Below, in pieces: positions 8,299 to 17,474 of a DNA stretch of 64,000 nucleotides. The notes under the pieces are model-generated. The model saw only the letters and a program-made list of their open reading frames with translations, ran no database searches and was not told where the DNA came from. Every line of letters begins with the position of its first letter. The first letter of the stretch is position 1. A program made the translations under genes and the position numbers. The stretch comes from Methylophaga sp. (GTDB lineage: Bacteria; Pseudomonadota; Gammaproteobacteria; Nitrosococcales; Methylophagaceae): contig PAJP01000001.1 in assembly GCA_002706095.1 (NCBI GenBank), positions 154,840-218,839 of the forward strand, written 5' to 3'.

Positions 8299-9447
8299 TT
8301 ATTTTTCGATAGCCGCTTTTATATAGTCGATGGCCTTTGTTATTTGTTGTTCATCTGAAAAACGTCCCAGACTGATGCGTAAGGATGATCCTGCTTCTTC
8401 ATCCGTCAACCCAATCGCTTTTAATACATGTGAAAGCAAGACCATTTCACTGTTACAGGCAGAGCCTGTAGAAGCACAGACATTCGGCTGGAGTTTTTCT
8501 AATAGCTTATTCGCATCACAACCGATGAATTGCACATTGATATTGCCGGGATGACAATGACTTTGTGTGCCATTTAATTTAAATGGAATATGCGTCGCTT
8601 GCAGTTGCTGTAGAAACAAACGTTTCAAATGCGTTAATTGTTCGCGGTGAGTTTTTGCTTCTTGTTTTGTGATACGCATCGCTTCAGCAAAACCAACACA
8701 GAGAGGCGTGGCCAGGGTGCCTGAACGCATACCAAACTGTTGCCCTCCTCCCTGAATAAATGGTGGTAACTCGGCCTGCAGATCATTTTTGATAAATATC
8801 GCGCCAATACCTTTTGGGCCATACACTTTATGTGCAGACAAACTCAGCATATCGACATTCCAGTCTTTCACGTCAATATCCATCGCTTCCGGTGCTTGAG
8901 CCGCATCACAATGAAACAGAGCGCCTGCCGAGTGTGCCATTTCAGCAAAGGTTTTGACATCCTGAATAGTGCCAATTTCATTATTGACCGCCATAATGCA
9001 GACCAACAATGTCTGATCAGACAATAATGATTGATAAGCGTCTACATTAATCAGCCCGGTGTTATCGACTGGAATTTCTTTGACTTTGTAACCTAGTTTT
9101 GCGGCATAAAAATAGGCGGCATTTTTAATACATTTGTGTTCAATTTCACTGATAAGAATGTCACGACGTTCAGTAGTATTGCCAAATAACACACTGGCAA
9201 TCGCCTGATTGTTCGACTCAGTCGCACCCGACGTAAAAATGACCTCTTCACTTGAGGCATTAATGCACTTTTCAATGGTGCTACGCGCAGTCTCAACCGC
9301 TGCCGCAGATTGCTGACCAAGCACATGGGCCGTGGAATGTGGATTAGCAAAAATCTCATTATTGTACGGTGCCATCGCGCTAACAACGCGAGGTTCTATC
9401 GGCGTGGTCGCCTGATAGTCGAGGTAAATTGAACTACCGATTTGCAT
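8299..9447 (-). CDS. Cysteine desulfurase (NifS/IscS family)
   Basis: 382 residues from the ATG at 9447, chosen because GGAG lies six bases before it; a GTG four codons earlier has no such site. The family is pyridoxal-phosphate dependent and moves sulfur from cysteine to a protein cysteine, releasing alanine. The cofactor Lys207 sits in SAHKVYGPKG, the aldimine-region His in SEIEHK, and the active Cys331 in STGSACNSE on the mobile loop. No iscR, iscU, iscA or suf genes flank it, so it is not the IscS of a standard operon and may serve tRNA thiolation or a specialised sulfur transfer. It is monocistronic: the EF-hand gene downstream has its own spacing and leader. Confidence 0.93.
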   Translation of the reverse strand: MQIGSSIYLDYQATTPIEPRVVSAMAPYNNEIFANPHSTAHVLGQQSAAAVETARSTIEKCINASSEEVIFTSGATESNNQAIASVLFGNTTERRDILISEIEHKCIKNAAYFYAAKLGYKVKEIPVDNTGLINVDAYQSLLSDQTLLVCIMAVNNEIGTIQDVKTFAEMAHSAGALFHCDAAQAPEAMDIDVKDWNVDMLSLSAHKVYGPKGIGAIFIKNDLQAELPPFIQGGGQQFGMRSGTLATPLCVGFAEAMRITKQEAKTHREQLTHLKRLFLQQLQATHIPFKLNGTQSHCHPGNINVQFIGCDANKLLEKLQPNVCASTGSACNSEMVLLSHVLKAIGLTDEEAGSSLRISLGRFSDEQQITKAIDYIKAAIEK

Positions 9448-9596
9448 TTCCTGCTCCACTTTTCGATGTCAATAAAATCGAAGGATTGATATAGATTGGC
9501 TGTATAGGATAGCGAGAAAAGCGGCTTATTGGCTATTTAAAATAGTGTTTATGGCGTTTAGTGTAAATATATAAACAAGAATAAAAGGCAAAAAAA

Positions 9597-9632
9597 AACT
9601 GTTACCGATGAGGAGTGAAATCGGTAACAGTT
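9597..9632 (-). terminator. Strong intrinsic terminator after the small secreted protein gene
   Basis: A perfect 13-bp stem, AACTGTTACCGAT (9597-9609) with ATCGGTAACAGTT (9620-9632), has a ten-base loop and is followed on the minus strand by eight T. It lies 22 bases past the stop at 9654. Confidence 0.9.
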
Positions 9633-9653
9633 AGTAGATTCATCATTAGCAAT

Positions 9654-9848
9654 TTATTTTTTTGTTATTTCTTGGTGCTTATTGATATCTGTGTGATTCC
9701 TTGTTTGCTCTTGGCTATCAATAAGACTCGAACTGGTAACACTATCTAGTTTTTTTGACTCAAAGCCTTTGTTATCGGCGACGGCAACAGAGGCTGAGCT
9801 AGCTATACTTAGGGCACTGATAGAGAGAAAGGTATTTAATCTGTTCAT
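9654..9848 (-). CDS. Small secreted protein of unknown function
   Basis: 64 residues. A signal peptide is visible (basic MNR, hydrophobic FLSISALSIASSASVAVA, probable cut before DNK). The mature part of about 40 residues is hydrophilic, rich in Ser, Lys, Asn and Gln, with no cysteine and no motif I recognise. A strong ribosome site AAGGAG seven bases before ATG and a perfect terminator 22 bases past the stop show this is a genuine independent gene rather than chance. No function can be assigned. Confidence 0.72.
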   Translation of the reverse strand: MNRLNTFLSISALSIASSASVAVADNKGFESKKLDSVTSSSLIDSQEQTRNHTDINKHQEITKK

Positions 9849-9981
9849 AGGATGACTCCTTAATTTGACTGAGCTAATACTTAGCTACAGTTCAGTTATA
9901 GCCTCACCAGGCTGAATTTATGCTGAACAGAATTAAGCGATTTGATGCGACGTATCAAAAAACTAACTGTTTCTTGATTAT

Positions 9982-11013
9982 TTATTGTGCAAACAAGTGA
10001 TATGGCGAACTTCCCGTCCAGCGCTTAAAGGCTCGTCGAAAATTATTCATGTCATTAAAACAGAGGTACTCGGCTATTTCCTGGCTATTCATCTGCCTAA
10101 CCTCATACAAATAAATAGCGGTATGTTTTCTGACCAAGTCTAATTGTTGTTGAAAGCTGGTTTGATGCTTTTTGAGCTTTCGTTTCATGGATGCTGGGCT
10201 GAGACCAAATGAAAATGACACTTTATCCAAATTAGGCGGTTCGTCTATATGTGACTGAAGGTGGCTGTATATTTGATCAAGAAAACTATACGGGCTGTAT
10301 TCTTCAGATAGTTGCTTGTCACTCTCTTTTAAGGCGCCCTGCATGCCAAACTTAGATGCATTCGGCCAAGGTGTATCCAAACAGTATCTGGGTAGCCGTA
10401 TTCGGTTCATCTGTTGATTAAAGCAAATATCTTGTCCAAAGTTGACCCAATATTGTTCAACGTATTCAGGTTCATCGTAGCTAAATTCAAACTGCCAAGG
10501 CATTTTTTCACCAGCTAACCACGCCACCATCGACACAAAAGCGGACATGTAAGACTCAATAATAAATCTGTGTTGTTCTATGCTTCCTGTACTGTCAACC
10601 CAATACAAAAATAGCTCATCGTCATTTTCATAATATCGGGGCGTGAATAGTGGCGACAAAATGGCATGATATTCACAAAGAATCATTATTGCCTGACGTA
10701 AGTTACTCGCTTGCTGTAAAGCTTGACTCACAGAACCATAAAATCCAGGAAATAAACGCTGACCATATAAAAAGCTTATATCATCAGCATCCGCTAGTTT
10801 CTGACAGTTTTTGATTAACGTCAGATATTGGTCAGGACTAATGCGCTCTTCAGCCTGCTCAAAATCACCAAGCTGTAAACGCGTTCCTTTCAGTAGATGA
10901 TACTCAGACACATCACGTGACAGTGCCAATTCGACTAATACAGCGGGCTGATAATGAGGTGTGATACAGGGTGTATCTAGCTCATATCCCAGCGTTTTCA
11001 CCAGCTTTGCCAT
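9982..11013 (-). CDS. AraC-family transcriptional regulator (long N-terminal domain)
   Basis: 343 residues. The N-terminal 220 residues match the arabinose-binding-like domain seen in OruR/ArgR-type AraC proteins, and the C-terminal 100 residues carry two helix-turn-helix motifs (LDKVSFSFGLSPASMKRKLKKH, given here from residue 259; then SQEIAEYLCFNDMNNFRRAF). The conserved end GSSPYHLF is typical. It follows the degenerate GGDEF gene after only three bases, so the two are one operon. This may regulate its own operon or the divergent phosphate operon, but nothing in the sequence decides. Confidence 0.88.
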   Translation of the reverse strand: MAKLVKTLGYELDTPCITPHYQPAVLVELALSRDVSEYHLLKGTRLQLGDFEQAEERISPDQYLTLIKNCQKLADADDISFLYGQRLFPGFYGSVSQALQQASNLRQAIMILCEYHAILSPLFTPRYYENDDELFLYWVDSTGSIEQHRFIIESYMSAFVSMVAWLAGEKMPWQFEFSYDEPEYVEQYWVNFGQDICFNQQMNRIRLPRYCLDTPWPNASKFGMQGALKESDKQLSEEYSPYSFLDQIYSHLQSHIDEPPNLDKVSFSFGLSPASMKRKLKKHQTSFQQQLDLVRKHTAIYLYEVRQMNSQEIAEYLCFNDMNNFRRAFKRWTGSSPYHLFAQ

Positions 11014-11016
11014 GGT

Positions 11017-11931
11017 TCAGATGGCAGGTGCAGCTGTTTGTTTACGCTGGCTAAGAAGTTGATTTAATCGTTTAATTAACGAATCAGAATCATCCCTTTT
11101 TGCCATGGTAATGGCGGTCGTCGCTGTTAAATAGACACGCTGCTGTGATTCCTGTGTACGGTAAGCAAAACTGGCTACCGCATGTTGCAGATCATGACTC
11201 AGCTGTTTTGCTTCAGCCTCATCGGTGTCATGTAAGATGATAACGAAACGGTCGCCAGCCAAGCGACAGATCAAATCCTTATCACGCAGGTTTAACAGTA
11301 ATAGCTGACAGACCAGCTGGAGGATGTGATCGCCCTCTTTTATGCCATACAAGCGATTAATCACATTGAAATCATCAAGATCAATCGCGATGAGCGCCAA
11401 TGGTTGTTGCTGTTTTTTACTCTCTGCCAAGGATAGCTTGAGCTGTTTTTTTAAATAAGCGCCGCCGCCAACAGGCATAAGCTTGTCAAACAAACGGTGC
11501 TCGCGAAAATACCGTTCACGTTTTACCATTTGAGCACTGATAGCAATTTCTTCCTGATGCCAATGATAGATACCAATACTTAATAATATTAAGGCAATCG
11601 GTATCGGCATACTTTCAAGCCAGTTGTGCCAGATTAAGGTTGATGGCATACGAATGAACTCATCCATAAAGTCCATCGACCAGGAAAAAACAATGGCGCA
11701 TAAACCAAATGCCAACAGCCGCGTTACTCTGCCTGCAGGTCGACTCCGCAGTAATAAGGCCAACCAGAAAAAGGCTAGGATCACCATGCCGCCCTCTGAC
11801 ATAACATCCAACCAGTTCACCTCGGTTATCGGCTTTACATCACCCCATGCTCGTAAAATGAGGGTCCCGGAAACAATGGCTGTCGCCAAGCCATAAAAAT
11901 AAGAAGTCTGTAAAAACGGTCGTTTTTTCAT
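11017..11931 (-). CDS. Membrane GGDEF-domain protein with degenerate active site
   Basis: 304 residues. Four hydrophobic stretches in residues 10-125 form a membrane anchor without a known sensor fold. The GGDEF domain covers about residues 145-300; IDLDDFNVIN and the overall fold are kept, but the signature reads AGDRF (225-229) instead of GGDEF. The Glu-to-Arg change at the fourth position is unusual and probably lowers or abolishes cyclase activity. The inhibitory-site motif RDKD (216-219) is present exactly five residues before it, so the protein may bind cyclic di-GMP as a receptor instead. It shares an operon with the AraC gene. A possible Pho box lies 63 bases upstream at 11994-12011. 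Confidence 0.88.
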   Translation of the reverse strand: MKKRPFLQTSYFYGLATAIVSGTLILRAWGDVKPITEVNWLDVMSEGGMVILAFFWLALLLRSRPAGRVTRLLAFGLCAIVFSWSMDFMDEFIRMPSTLIWHNWLESMPIPIALILLSIGIYHWHQEEIAISAQMVKRERYFREHRLFDKLMPVGGGAYLKKQLKLSLAESKKQQQPLALIAIDLDDFNVINRLYGIKEGDHILQLVCQLLLLNLRDKDLICRLAGDRFVIILHDTDEAEAKQLSHDLQHAVASFAYRTQESQQRVYLTATTAITMAKRDDSDSLIKRLNQLLSQRKQTAAPAI

Positions 11932-11993
11932 TGATTTAAGTGCACTAAATATCAGCTAGAAAAATTGAATGTTGGCGACACTACGCTAAAAAA

Positions 11994-12011
11994 ATGACAG
12001 TGTTGTGACAT
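11994..12011 (-). promoter_or_regulatory. Possible second Pho box, facing the GGDEF-AraC operon
   Basis: On the minus strand ATGTCAC-AACA-CTGTCAT has the 7-4-7 layout of a PhoB site; the second repeat is perfect and the first matches five of seven. TAGTGT, ten bases further on, could be a -10 element. The match is weaker than the forward site and could be chance. Confidence 0.4.
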
Positions 12012-12232
12012 CACATGCAGTCAATTTAGCTCACAAAAAAATGACTATTTCATCATTTTTTTATGTTTAAACCGTGCACCAAATAGTCATATGACGTTGT
12101 TTTTAAAGAATTAAGCTAGGTGGGATATGCTTGTTTCCAACTCAATATTTTTCACTTCGTCATGGTCATTTCAGCTCAAATATGCGGCCACCATTAATCT
12201 ATCTTATTGTTTTTAAATGATTTTAAATTTTT

Positions 12233-12266
12233 CTGTCATCTAACTGTCATTTAGCCTACCTACACT
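12233..12266 (+). promoter_or_regulatory. Pho box and -10 element of the phosphate-scavenging operon
   Basis: Two perfect CTGTCAT repeats (12233-12239 and 12244-12250) are separated by four bases, which is exactly the PhoB binding layout. TACACT at 12261-12266 lies ten bases after the second repeat, where the -10 hexamer of PhoB-activated promoters sits, with no need for a -35. The start codon of the receptor follows at 12303. This predicts induction under phosphate starvation. Confidence 0.92.
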
Positions 12267-12302
12267 TGCCGCCATCGAACCACTATGACGACAAGGATAT
12301 TT

Positions 12303-14804
12303 ATGAAAAAGACAAACCTGATGTTAGAGCGACCCAGTTTTAAGTTAAGTCTGATTGCTCTTGGGATAAGTAGCTTTATAAGTAATGGCGTCCACGCTGA
12401 GGATGATCTCAATCTGGAAACTGTTCGCGTGATTGGACAGGCAGTACAGATTGACAAAGCACTCACTGAACAACGCAACTCAAACAGTATTGAGAGTGTG
12501 GTGCATGCGGATGGCATTGGCCAGTTACCAGATGACAACGCTGCTGAAGCGTTACAACGTTTACCGGGTGTGTCTGTGGCAAACGATCAGGGTGAAGGAC
12601 GTTTTGTTACCGTTCGTGGGCTGGCTCCTGAACTGAATGCCGTTACAATCAATGGTACTAATGTGCCCTCACCTGAGAGTGATACCCGGGCTGTAGCACT
12701 GGATGTTTTGCCGAGTGAGTTGGTGCAATCTCTTTCAGTGGTAAAAACATTAACCCCTGATATGGATGCGAACTCGCTGGGCGGCACTATCAATGTCAGA
12801 AGTCTGTCAGCCTTTGATCATGATGGCCTGTTTTATACGCTCTCAACGGAAGGTAGTTTTGACGATAATACTGACCAAACCAGCCCTAAAGGTTCAGGCG
12901 CAGTCAGTAATGTTTTCAGTATTGGTGATGGCGTCGATAACTTTGGTGTGGCCGCTGCCTTGAGTTGGCAAAAACGGGACTTTGGTTCAGATAATGTTGA
13001 AACTGGTGGTGCCTGGGATTTCGATGGTAGTCAACCACGTCTCGAGGAACTGGAACAACGTGACTATGACATTTCACGTGAGCGTCTGGGTTTAGGGGTG
13101 AATTTTGATTACAAAGCCGACGTCAATACCAGTTACTACCTGCGTACTTTATTCAGTCGTTTTACAGATACGGAAACCCGTAACGCGGCTGGTATTGAAT
13201 TTGATGATCCCCTTCTCCCAAATGAATCAGGCGATGACGCTGAAGGCTTCCGTGAATTAAAAGATCGTGAAGAGACCCAAGAAATTCAGTCTTATGTATT
13301 CGGTGGTGAGAAAACTATCGGTTTATGGAAGATTGATGGTCAGATTGGATATAGCCGTGCCAGTGAAGACACGCCAGGCCATATTGCCGGTGCCAAGTTT
13401 GTTGGTGATTTCGATAATGTCAGCTACAGCGGCACCTCAAAACCGAGATTAAATGCCGGATCAGATTATTACGATCCAGCCAGCTTTGAACTTGATGAAG
13501 TGGAATGGGAAGAACAAAAAACCACCGATACCGAAAAGAATATCAAAATTGATCTTGCCAGAGACTTTGACATTCAAGGTTACGCTTCGCAATTGAAATT
13601 TGGCGGTAAATTATCACGCCGTGAAAAAGATAACGAACTTGATGCCTGGGCTTTTGAAGACTTTGGTACCAACGATACCAGTCTTGCTGCCTATAGTGCG
13701 GGTAATGTGGATTACAGTCTAAACCGATATGGTCAAGGTATTAGTAGCTCGGCATTAGAGCGTCTTATCGGTCGGCTAGATAAAGCAGGCAATGTGGATA
13801 CAGAAGAGTCACAAATTAATGACTTTGTGATGAATGAAGATATTAACGCTGCCTATGTCATGAATACCTTAGACCTCGACGACTGGACAATTATCGCCGG
13901 CCTTCGTTATGAGGGAACAGAGTTTAAAGCAAAAGGTACAGGTATCAGAGATGGTAATTTTGAAGCTATCTCCAGCAAAAACAGCTACCACAACTGGTTA
14001 CCAGGCTTACATTTGCGTTATTACCTGGACGATAAAACTCAGGTTCGTGCCGCATGGACCAATAGTGTTGTCCGCCCAACATTTGAAGCCTTAGCCCCAG
14101 GCTTTGCCATTGATGGTGATGAAGCAAGCTTTGGTAATCCTGATTTAGATCCGATGACATCAAAAAATCTGGACTTAGGTATCGAACATTACATGGGACG
14201 AGCGGGCGCGGTGTCGGCGTATGTGTTCTATAAAGATATCTCTGATTTTGTCTATAACACTGACCTCGGTGGTACAGGTATGTTTACAGCCTTTGATCAG
14301 GCAGAAACTTTTGATAACGGTGATACAGCAAAAGTCTATGGTCTTGAGCTGGCCTATACACAAAAGCTGAGTTGGCTGCCCGCCCCTTGGAATGGCTTGT
14401 TACTGGGGGCAAATGCCACATTCAGTCAATCCGATGCTGAAATCGAAGGTTTAGGACAAAAACGTGATATCGATTTACCAGGTCAATCCAATCAAGTCGC
14501 CAACCTGATGGTTGGTTGGGAAAACGACAAACTCAGCATGCGTTTATCGGCTAACTACAAGTCTTCTTATCTATCAGAAGTCGCAGGTATTGATGATAAA
14601 GAACATGATCAATATGTCGACTCACAGCTCTTCCTCGACTTTAGCACCAGCTACTTTGTAACCAAAAATGCTCAGATTACTTTGGAAGCAAAAAACCTTA
14701 CTGATGAAGAGTATTACGTCTATACCGGCAGCAGTGCTTACAACGCTCAATATGAAGAATATGGGCCAAGCATTAAACTTGGTTTCACATTAACTAACTT
14801 CTAA
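12303..14804 (+). CDS. TonB-dependent outer-membrane receptor, probably for phytate or another organic phosphate
   Basis: 833 residues from the ATG at 12303, which has AAGGA five bases upstream. A signal peptide ends near VHA-EDD. A TonB-box-like ETVRVIG follows, then a plug domain (DDNAAEALQRLPGVSVAND, VTVRGLAPELN, LGGTINVR) and a long beta-barrel ending in a terminal Phe (GFTLTNF), as expected for outer-membrane insertion. It resembles the Caulobacter-type receptor family (TIGR01782-like). It is the first gene after a Pho box and is followed by a phytase, its own ExbB-ExbD-TonB and PhoX. Substrate assignment rests on this context; family sequence alone does not give it. Confidence 0.93.
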   Translation: MKKTNLMLERPSFKLSLIALGISSFISNGVHAEDDLNLETVRVIGQAVQIDKALTEQRNSNSIESVVHADGIGQLPDDNAAEALQRLPGVSVANDQGEGRFVTVRGLAPELNAVTINGTNVPSPESDTRAVALDVLPSELVQSLSVVKTLTPDMDANSLGGTINVRSLSAFDHDGLFYTLSTEGSFDDNTDQTSPKGSGAVSNVFSIGDGVDNFGVAAALSWQKRDFGSDNVETGGAWDFDGSQPRLEELEQRDYDISRERLGLGVNFDYKADVNTSYYLRTLFSRFTDTETRNAAGIEFDDPLLPNESGDDAEGFRELKDREETQEIQSYVFGGEKTIGLWKIDGQIGYSRASEDTPGHIAGAKFVGDFDNVSYSGTSKPRLNAGSDYYDPASFELDEVEWEEQKTTDTEKNIKIDLARDFDIQGYASQLKFGGKLSRREKDNELDAWAFEDFGTNDTSLAAYSAGNVDYSLNRYGQGISSSALERLIGRLDKAGNVDTEESQINDFVMNEDINAAYVMNTLDLDDWTIIAGLRYEGTEFKAKGTGIRDGNFEAISSKNSYHNWLPGLHLRYYLDDKTQVRAAWTNSVVRPTFEALAPGFAIDGDEASFGNPDLDPMTSKNLDLGIEHYMGRAGAVSAYVFYKDISDFVYNTDLGGTGMFTAFDQAETFDNGDTAKVYGLELAYTQKLSWLPAPWNGLLLGANATFSQSDAEIEGLGQKRDIDLPGQSNQVANLMVGWENDKLSMRLSANYKSSYLSEVAGIDDKEHDQYVDSQLFLDFSTSYFVTKNAQITLEAKNLTDEEYYVYTGSSAYNAQYEEYGPSIKLGFTLTNF

Positions 14805-14832
14805 AACATATTGAAATATATAGATATATAAC

Positions 14833-16755
14833 ATGAATAAATTACTACTAAAACCGACCTTATTAGCCTCGTGCCTGATGGCCTTTTTACCGCTATCAGC
14901 ATTGGCTGATAAGACACTACACACAGTTGATCATCAACATAACCGCCATATTGAGTCAACACAACTGCTTAACAAAACAGTCATAAATCATGCTGACCGT
15001 CTTGTTGCTTATTCACAGAAAGGCATTGCACTTGAATCTGTAGATGGCAAAACCATGAGCCTGCTTAAAGGTAACTTTGGTAGCGTTGACCATCGTCAGG
15101 TAAAGCAAGGCCTGTTATTGGCAAGCGTTGATCTGGATAGACAGCAGGCCATGGTGGCATTGTTTGATAACACTTCACGAGATTGGGTTGCTAGCACCTA
15201 TCTCCCGCAACCTGATTTTAAAATTGAAAGTGTCTGTTTATATCAAGATGAGGCACAAAATGGGTTCTTGTTTCTGGTTGGTGAGCAGGGACAAGGAGAG
15301 CAATGGCTGGTGGCTGATGCCTCCTCTCCCATTGCTCTCCCTCAATTAATTCGCCACATAAGCACGCCACCAGAAAGTGAATACTGCCAGGTTGATGATG
15401 CTCTTTCACGTTTCTATATTAACGAAGAAAGCGTTGGTATATGGGCTTATGATGCTCATCCTGAGGCCGACCTCAGCCGCTATCCTGTTGCGCTTGTTGA
15501 GCCATTTGGCCAATTAAAAGACAGCGCTGCAGGTATGGCAATTGTGCCAGGTGGTTTATTAGTCCTTGATGCTGAATCATCTAGCTTATCTGTTTATGTA
15601 GAACATCAAGAACAATGGCAGCTTGAGACAAGCTTTCCATTAAAGCAGTTGATCGAACCTGAAGCCATCAGTGCCAGAATGGATGGCGAAAAGTTAGATA
15701 TTATTATCAAACACGATATGGGCACGGCTTCTTATACTCTGCCTTGGCCACATAAAAAGACGTCGTCACCAGAAGCGATACCACTTGTTACACCTTTAAA
15801 ACAAACAGACCCTGTACCCAGTTTAGGTGATGCCGCCGATGATCCTGCTATCTGGGTGAATCAACGAGATCCTGAACAAAGTCTGATATTGGGTACAGAT
15901 AAGCAAGGTGGTCTGGGCGTCTACGACCTAGATGGTAAAACACAGTCCTTTTTAGCAGTGGGGAGACTCAACAATGTCGATGTTCGTCACGGCTTTCACT
16001 TCAACGGTAAACAAGTTGATTTAGCGATTGCCAGCAACCGAGATAACAACTCACTTCATGTATTTGCCATCGATCTCGACAGCAGAAAAGTCAGCGAAAT
16101 AGGTGAAGTGACTACCCGTGCACAGGATATTTATGGTCTGTGTATGTATAAAAATAAACAAGGTGATATCTATACCATTGTTAATGATAAAGATGGTCGT
16201 TTTTTTCAATATCTGATGCAGGATAAGCAAGGCAATATCGCTGGTGAACTAGTACGTGAGTTTAGAGTGGCTACTCAACCTGAAGGCTGTGTAGCAGATG
16301 ATAAACACGATCGACTATTTATTGGTGAAGAAAACAGAGCGGTCTGGACATTGGATGCCAGAGCTAATGAACCGACTGTGATGACACAGGTCATGCCAGT
16401 TGGAGAGCACCTCAAAGAAGATATTGAAGGCATCAGTTTGTATCAGACACAACAGCAGAACTTTTTAGTGATATCCAGTCAAGGTAATAACAGTTATGTG
16501 ATTTTGGATGCCCTGCCTCCTTTTGCCTACCGTGGTGTGTTTCGTATTGGTTTTAATACGGCTGCAGGCATTGATGGCGTATCGGAAACAGACGGCCTTG
16601 ATGTGACTAGCATCAACCTTGGCCAACCATGGCAACAAGGCATGTTGGTTGTGCAAGATGGTCGTAACCGTATGCCTCGGGCAAACCAGAACTTCAAATA
16701 TGTGCCATGGTCAGCCATTGCTGATCAGCTTGGCCTGACAGACATCAGTAAATAA
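14833..16755 (+). CDS. Dual-domain beta-propeller phytase (3-phytase)
   Basis: 640 residues with signal peptide (LASCLMAFLPLSALA). The C-terminal half, from about residue 320, is a full beta-propeller phytase domain: DAADDPAIW, NNVDVR, ASNRDNN, NDKDGRF, QPEGCVADD and FIGEEN supply the many acidic residues that bind Ca2+ and phosphate. The N-terminal 300 residues look like a second, incomplete propeller lacking these residues, as known for dual-domain phytases. The enzyme releases phosphate from myo-inositol hexakisphosphate outside the inner membrane. It sits 28 bases after the receptor gene and ten before exbB, so uptake and hydrolysis are co-expressed. The ribosome site is weak, which suggests coupling to the receptor gene. 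Confidence 0.92.
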   Translation: MNKLLLKPTLLASCLMAFLPLSALADKTLHTVDHQHNRHIESTQLLNKTVINHADRLVAYSQKGIALESVDGKTMSLLKGNFGSVDHRQVKQGLLLASVDLDRQQAMVALFDNTSRDWVASTYLPQPDFKIESVCLYQDEAQNGFLFLVGEQGQGEQWLVADASSPIALPQLIRHISTPPESEYCQVDDALSRFYINEESVGIWAYDAHPEADLSRYPVALVEPFGQLKDSAAGMAIVPGGLLVLDAESSSLSVYVEHQEQWQLETSFPLKQLIEPEAISARMDGEKLDIIIKHDMGTASYTLPWPHKKTSSPEAIPLVTPLKQTDPVPSLGDAADDPAIWVNQRDPEQSLILGTDKQGGLGVYDLDGKTQSFLAVGRLNNVDVRHGFHFNGKQVDLAIASNRDNNSLHVFAIDLDSRKVSEIGEVTTRAQDIYGLCMYKNKQGDIYTIVNDKDGRFFQYLMQDKQGNIAGELVREFRVATQPEGCVADDKHDRLFIGEENRAVWTLDARANEPTVMTQVMPVGEHLKEDIEGISLYQTQQQNFLVISSQGNNSYVILDALPPFAYRGVFRIGFNTAAGIDGVSETDGLDVTSINLGQPWQQGMLVVQDGRNRMPRANQNFKYVPWSAIADQLGLTDISK

Positions 16756-16765
16756 GGAGTCAATC

Positions 16766-17467
16766 ATGGAAACAGCAATGCATGAAATGACCATTTGGGG
16801 GCTGGTAAGTGATGCCAGTATATTAGTCAAAATCGTCATGTTAATTCTGGTATTGGCATCGATGGTGAGCTGGTATCTGATTCTTTGGCGTTCAAATGTA
16901 CTCAGTCGTTTGGAGAAACAAAATAAACAGTTTCAGCAACTATTCAGACAAACAACTGATATGACCACGTTGCCAGCAGCCAAAACGGATGTGACTTTAC
17001 ATAAAGCCATTCCTGCGATTTTTCAGACTGGCTGGCAAGAGGATGAAAAATATCAACATATCGGCACCATGGCGCAAGATGAAAAAGTGGAAAATATTGA
17101 ACGAGCCATGTTGGTCAATATTGGTGAGCAGGAAGCTGAGTTGGAAAAAGGACTTTCTGTCTTAGCAACCATTGGTTCAGTCAGTCCCTATATCGGTTTA
17201 TTCGGTACTGTCTGGGGAATTATGAACTCGTTTATTGGCTTATCTCAGGTAGAACAAGCGACACTAAATACCGTAGCACCGGGCATTGCTGAAGCCCTTA
17301 TTGCTACCGCTATCGGCTTGTTTGCAGCTATTCCAGCGGTTATCGCCTATAACCAGCTGAGTAAACGCGCTGGTGCTATAAGTACACTTTATTATCATTT
17401 TGGTAATGAGTTCATCACACGTTTACAGCGTGTGATGCATCGTGCGCCTCTAGCCAAGGCAGCGTGA
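16766..17467 (+). CDS. exbB: ExbB-type proton channel subunit
   Basis: 233 residues of the MotA/TolQ/ExbB family. One membrane helix lies near residues 18-40 and two more in the C-terminal half (LSVLATIGSVSPYIGLFGTV and the segment near IGLFAAIPAVIAYNQL). The Thr/Pro-rich LLGTVWGIM-like segment is seen as LFGTVWGIMNSF. The ribosome site AAGGAG is seven bases before ATG. With ExbD and TonB it converts the proton gradient into work on the outer-membrane receptor; being inside the Pho operon it is probably dedicated to that receptor. Confidence 0.95.
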   Translation: METAMHEMTIWGLVSDASILVKIVMLILVLASMVSWYLILWRSNVLSRLEKQNKQFQQLFRQTTDMTTLPAAKTDVTLHKAIPAIFQTGWQEDEKYQHIGTMAQDEKVENIERAMLVNIGEQEAELEKGLSVLATIGSVSPYIGLFGTVWGIMNSFIGLSQVEQATLNTVAPGIAEALIATAIGLFAAIPAVIAYNQLSKRAGAISTLYYHFGNEFITRLQRVMHRAPLAKAA

Positions 17468-17474
17468 GGTTGTC

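Larger units (their letters stand above)
11932..12302. other. Divergent intergenic region between GGDEF gene and phosphate operon
   Basis: 371 bases with no credible gene. It holds the promoter of the phosphate operon (Pho box 12233-12250, -10 at 12261-12266), a weaker mirror-image Pho box at 11994-12011, and AT-rich sequence between. A short in-frame extension of the receptor gene from 12285 is not used, because AAGGA at 12293-12297 points to the ATG at 12303. Confidence 0.8.
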
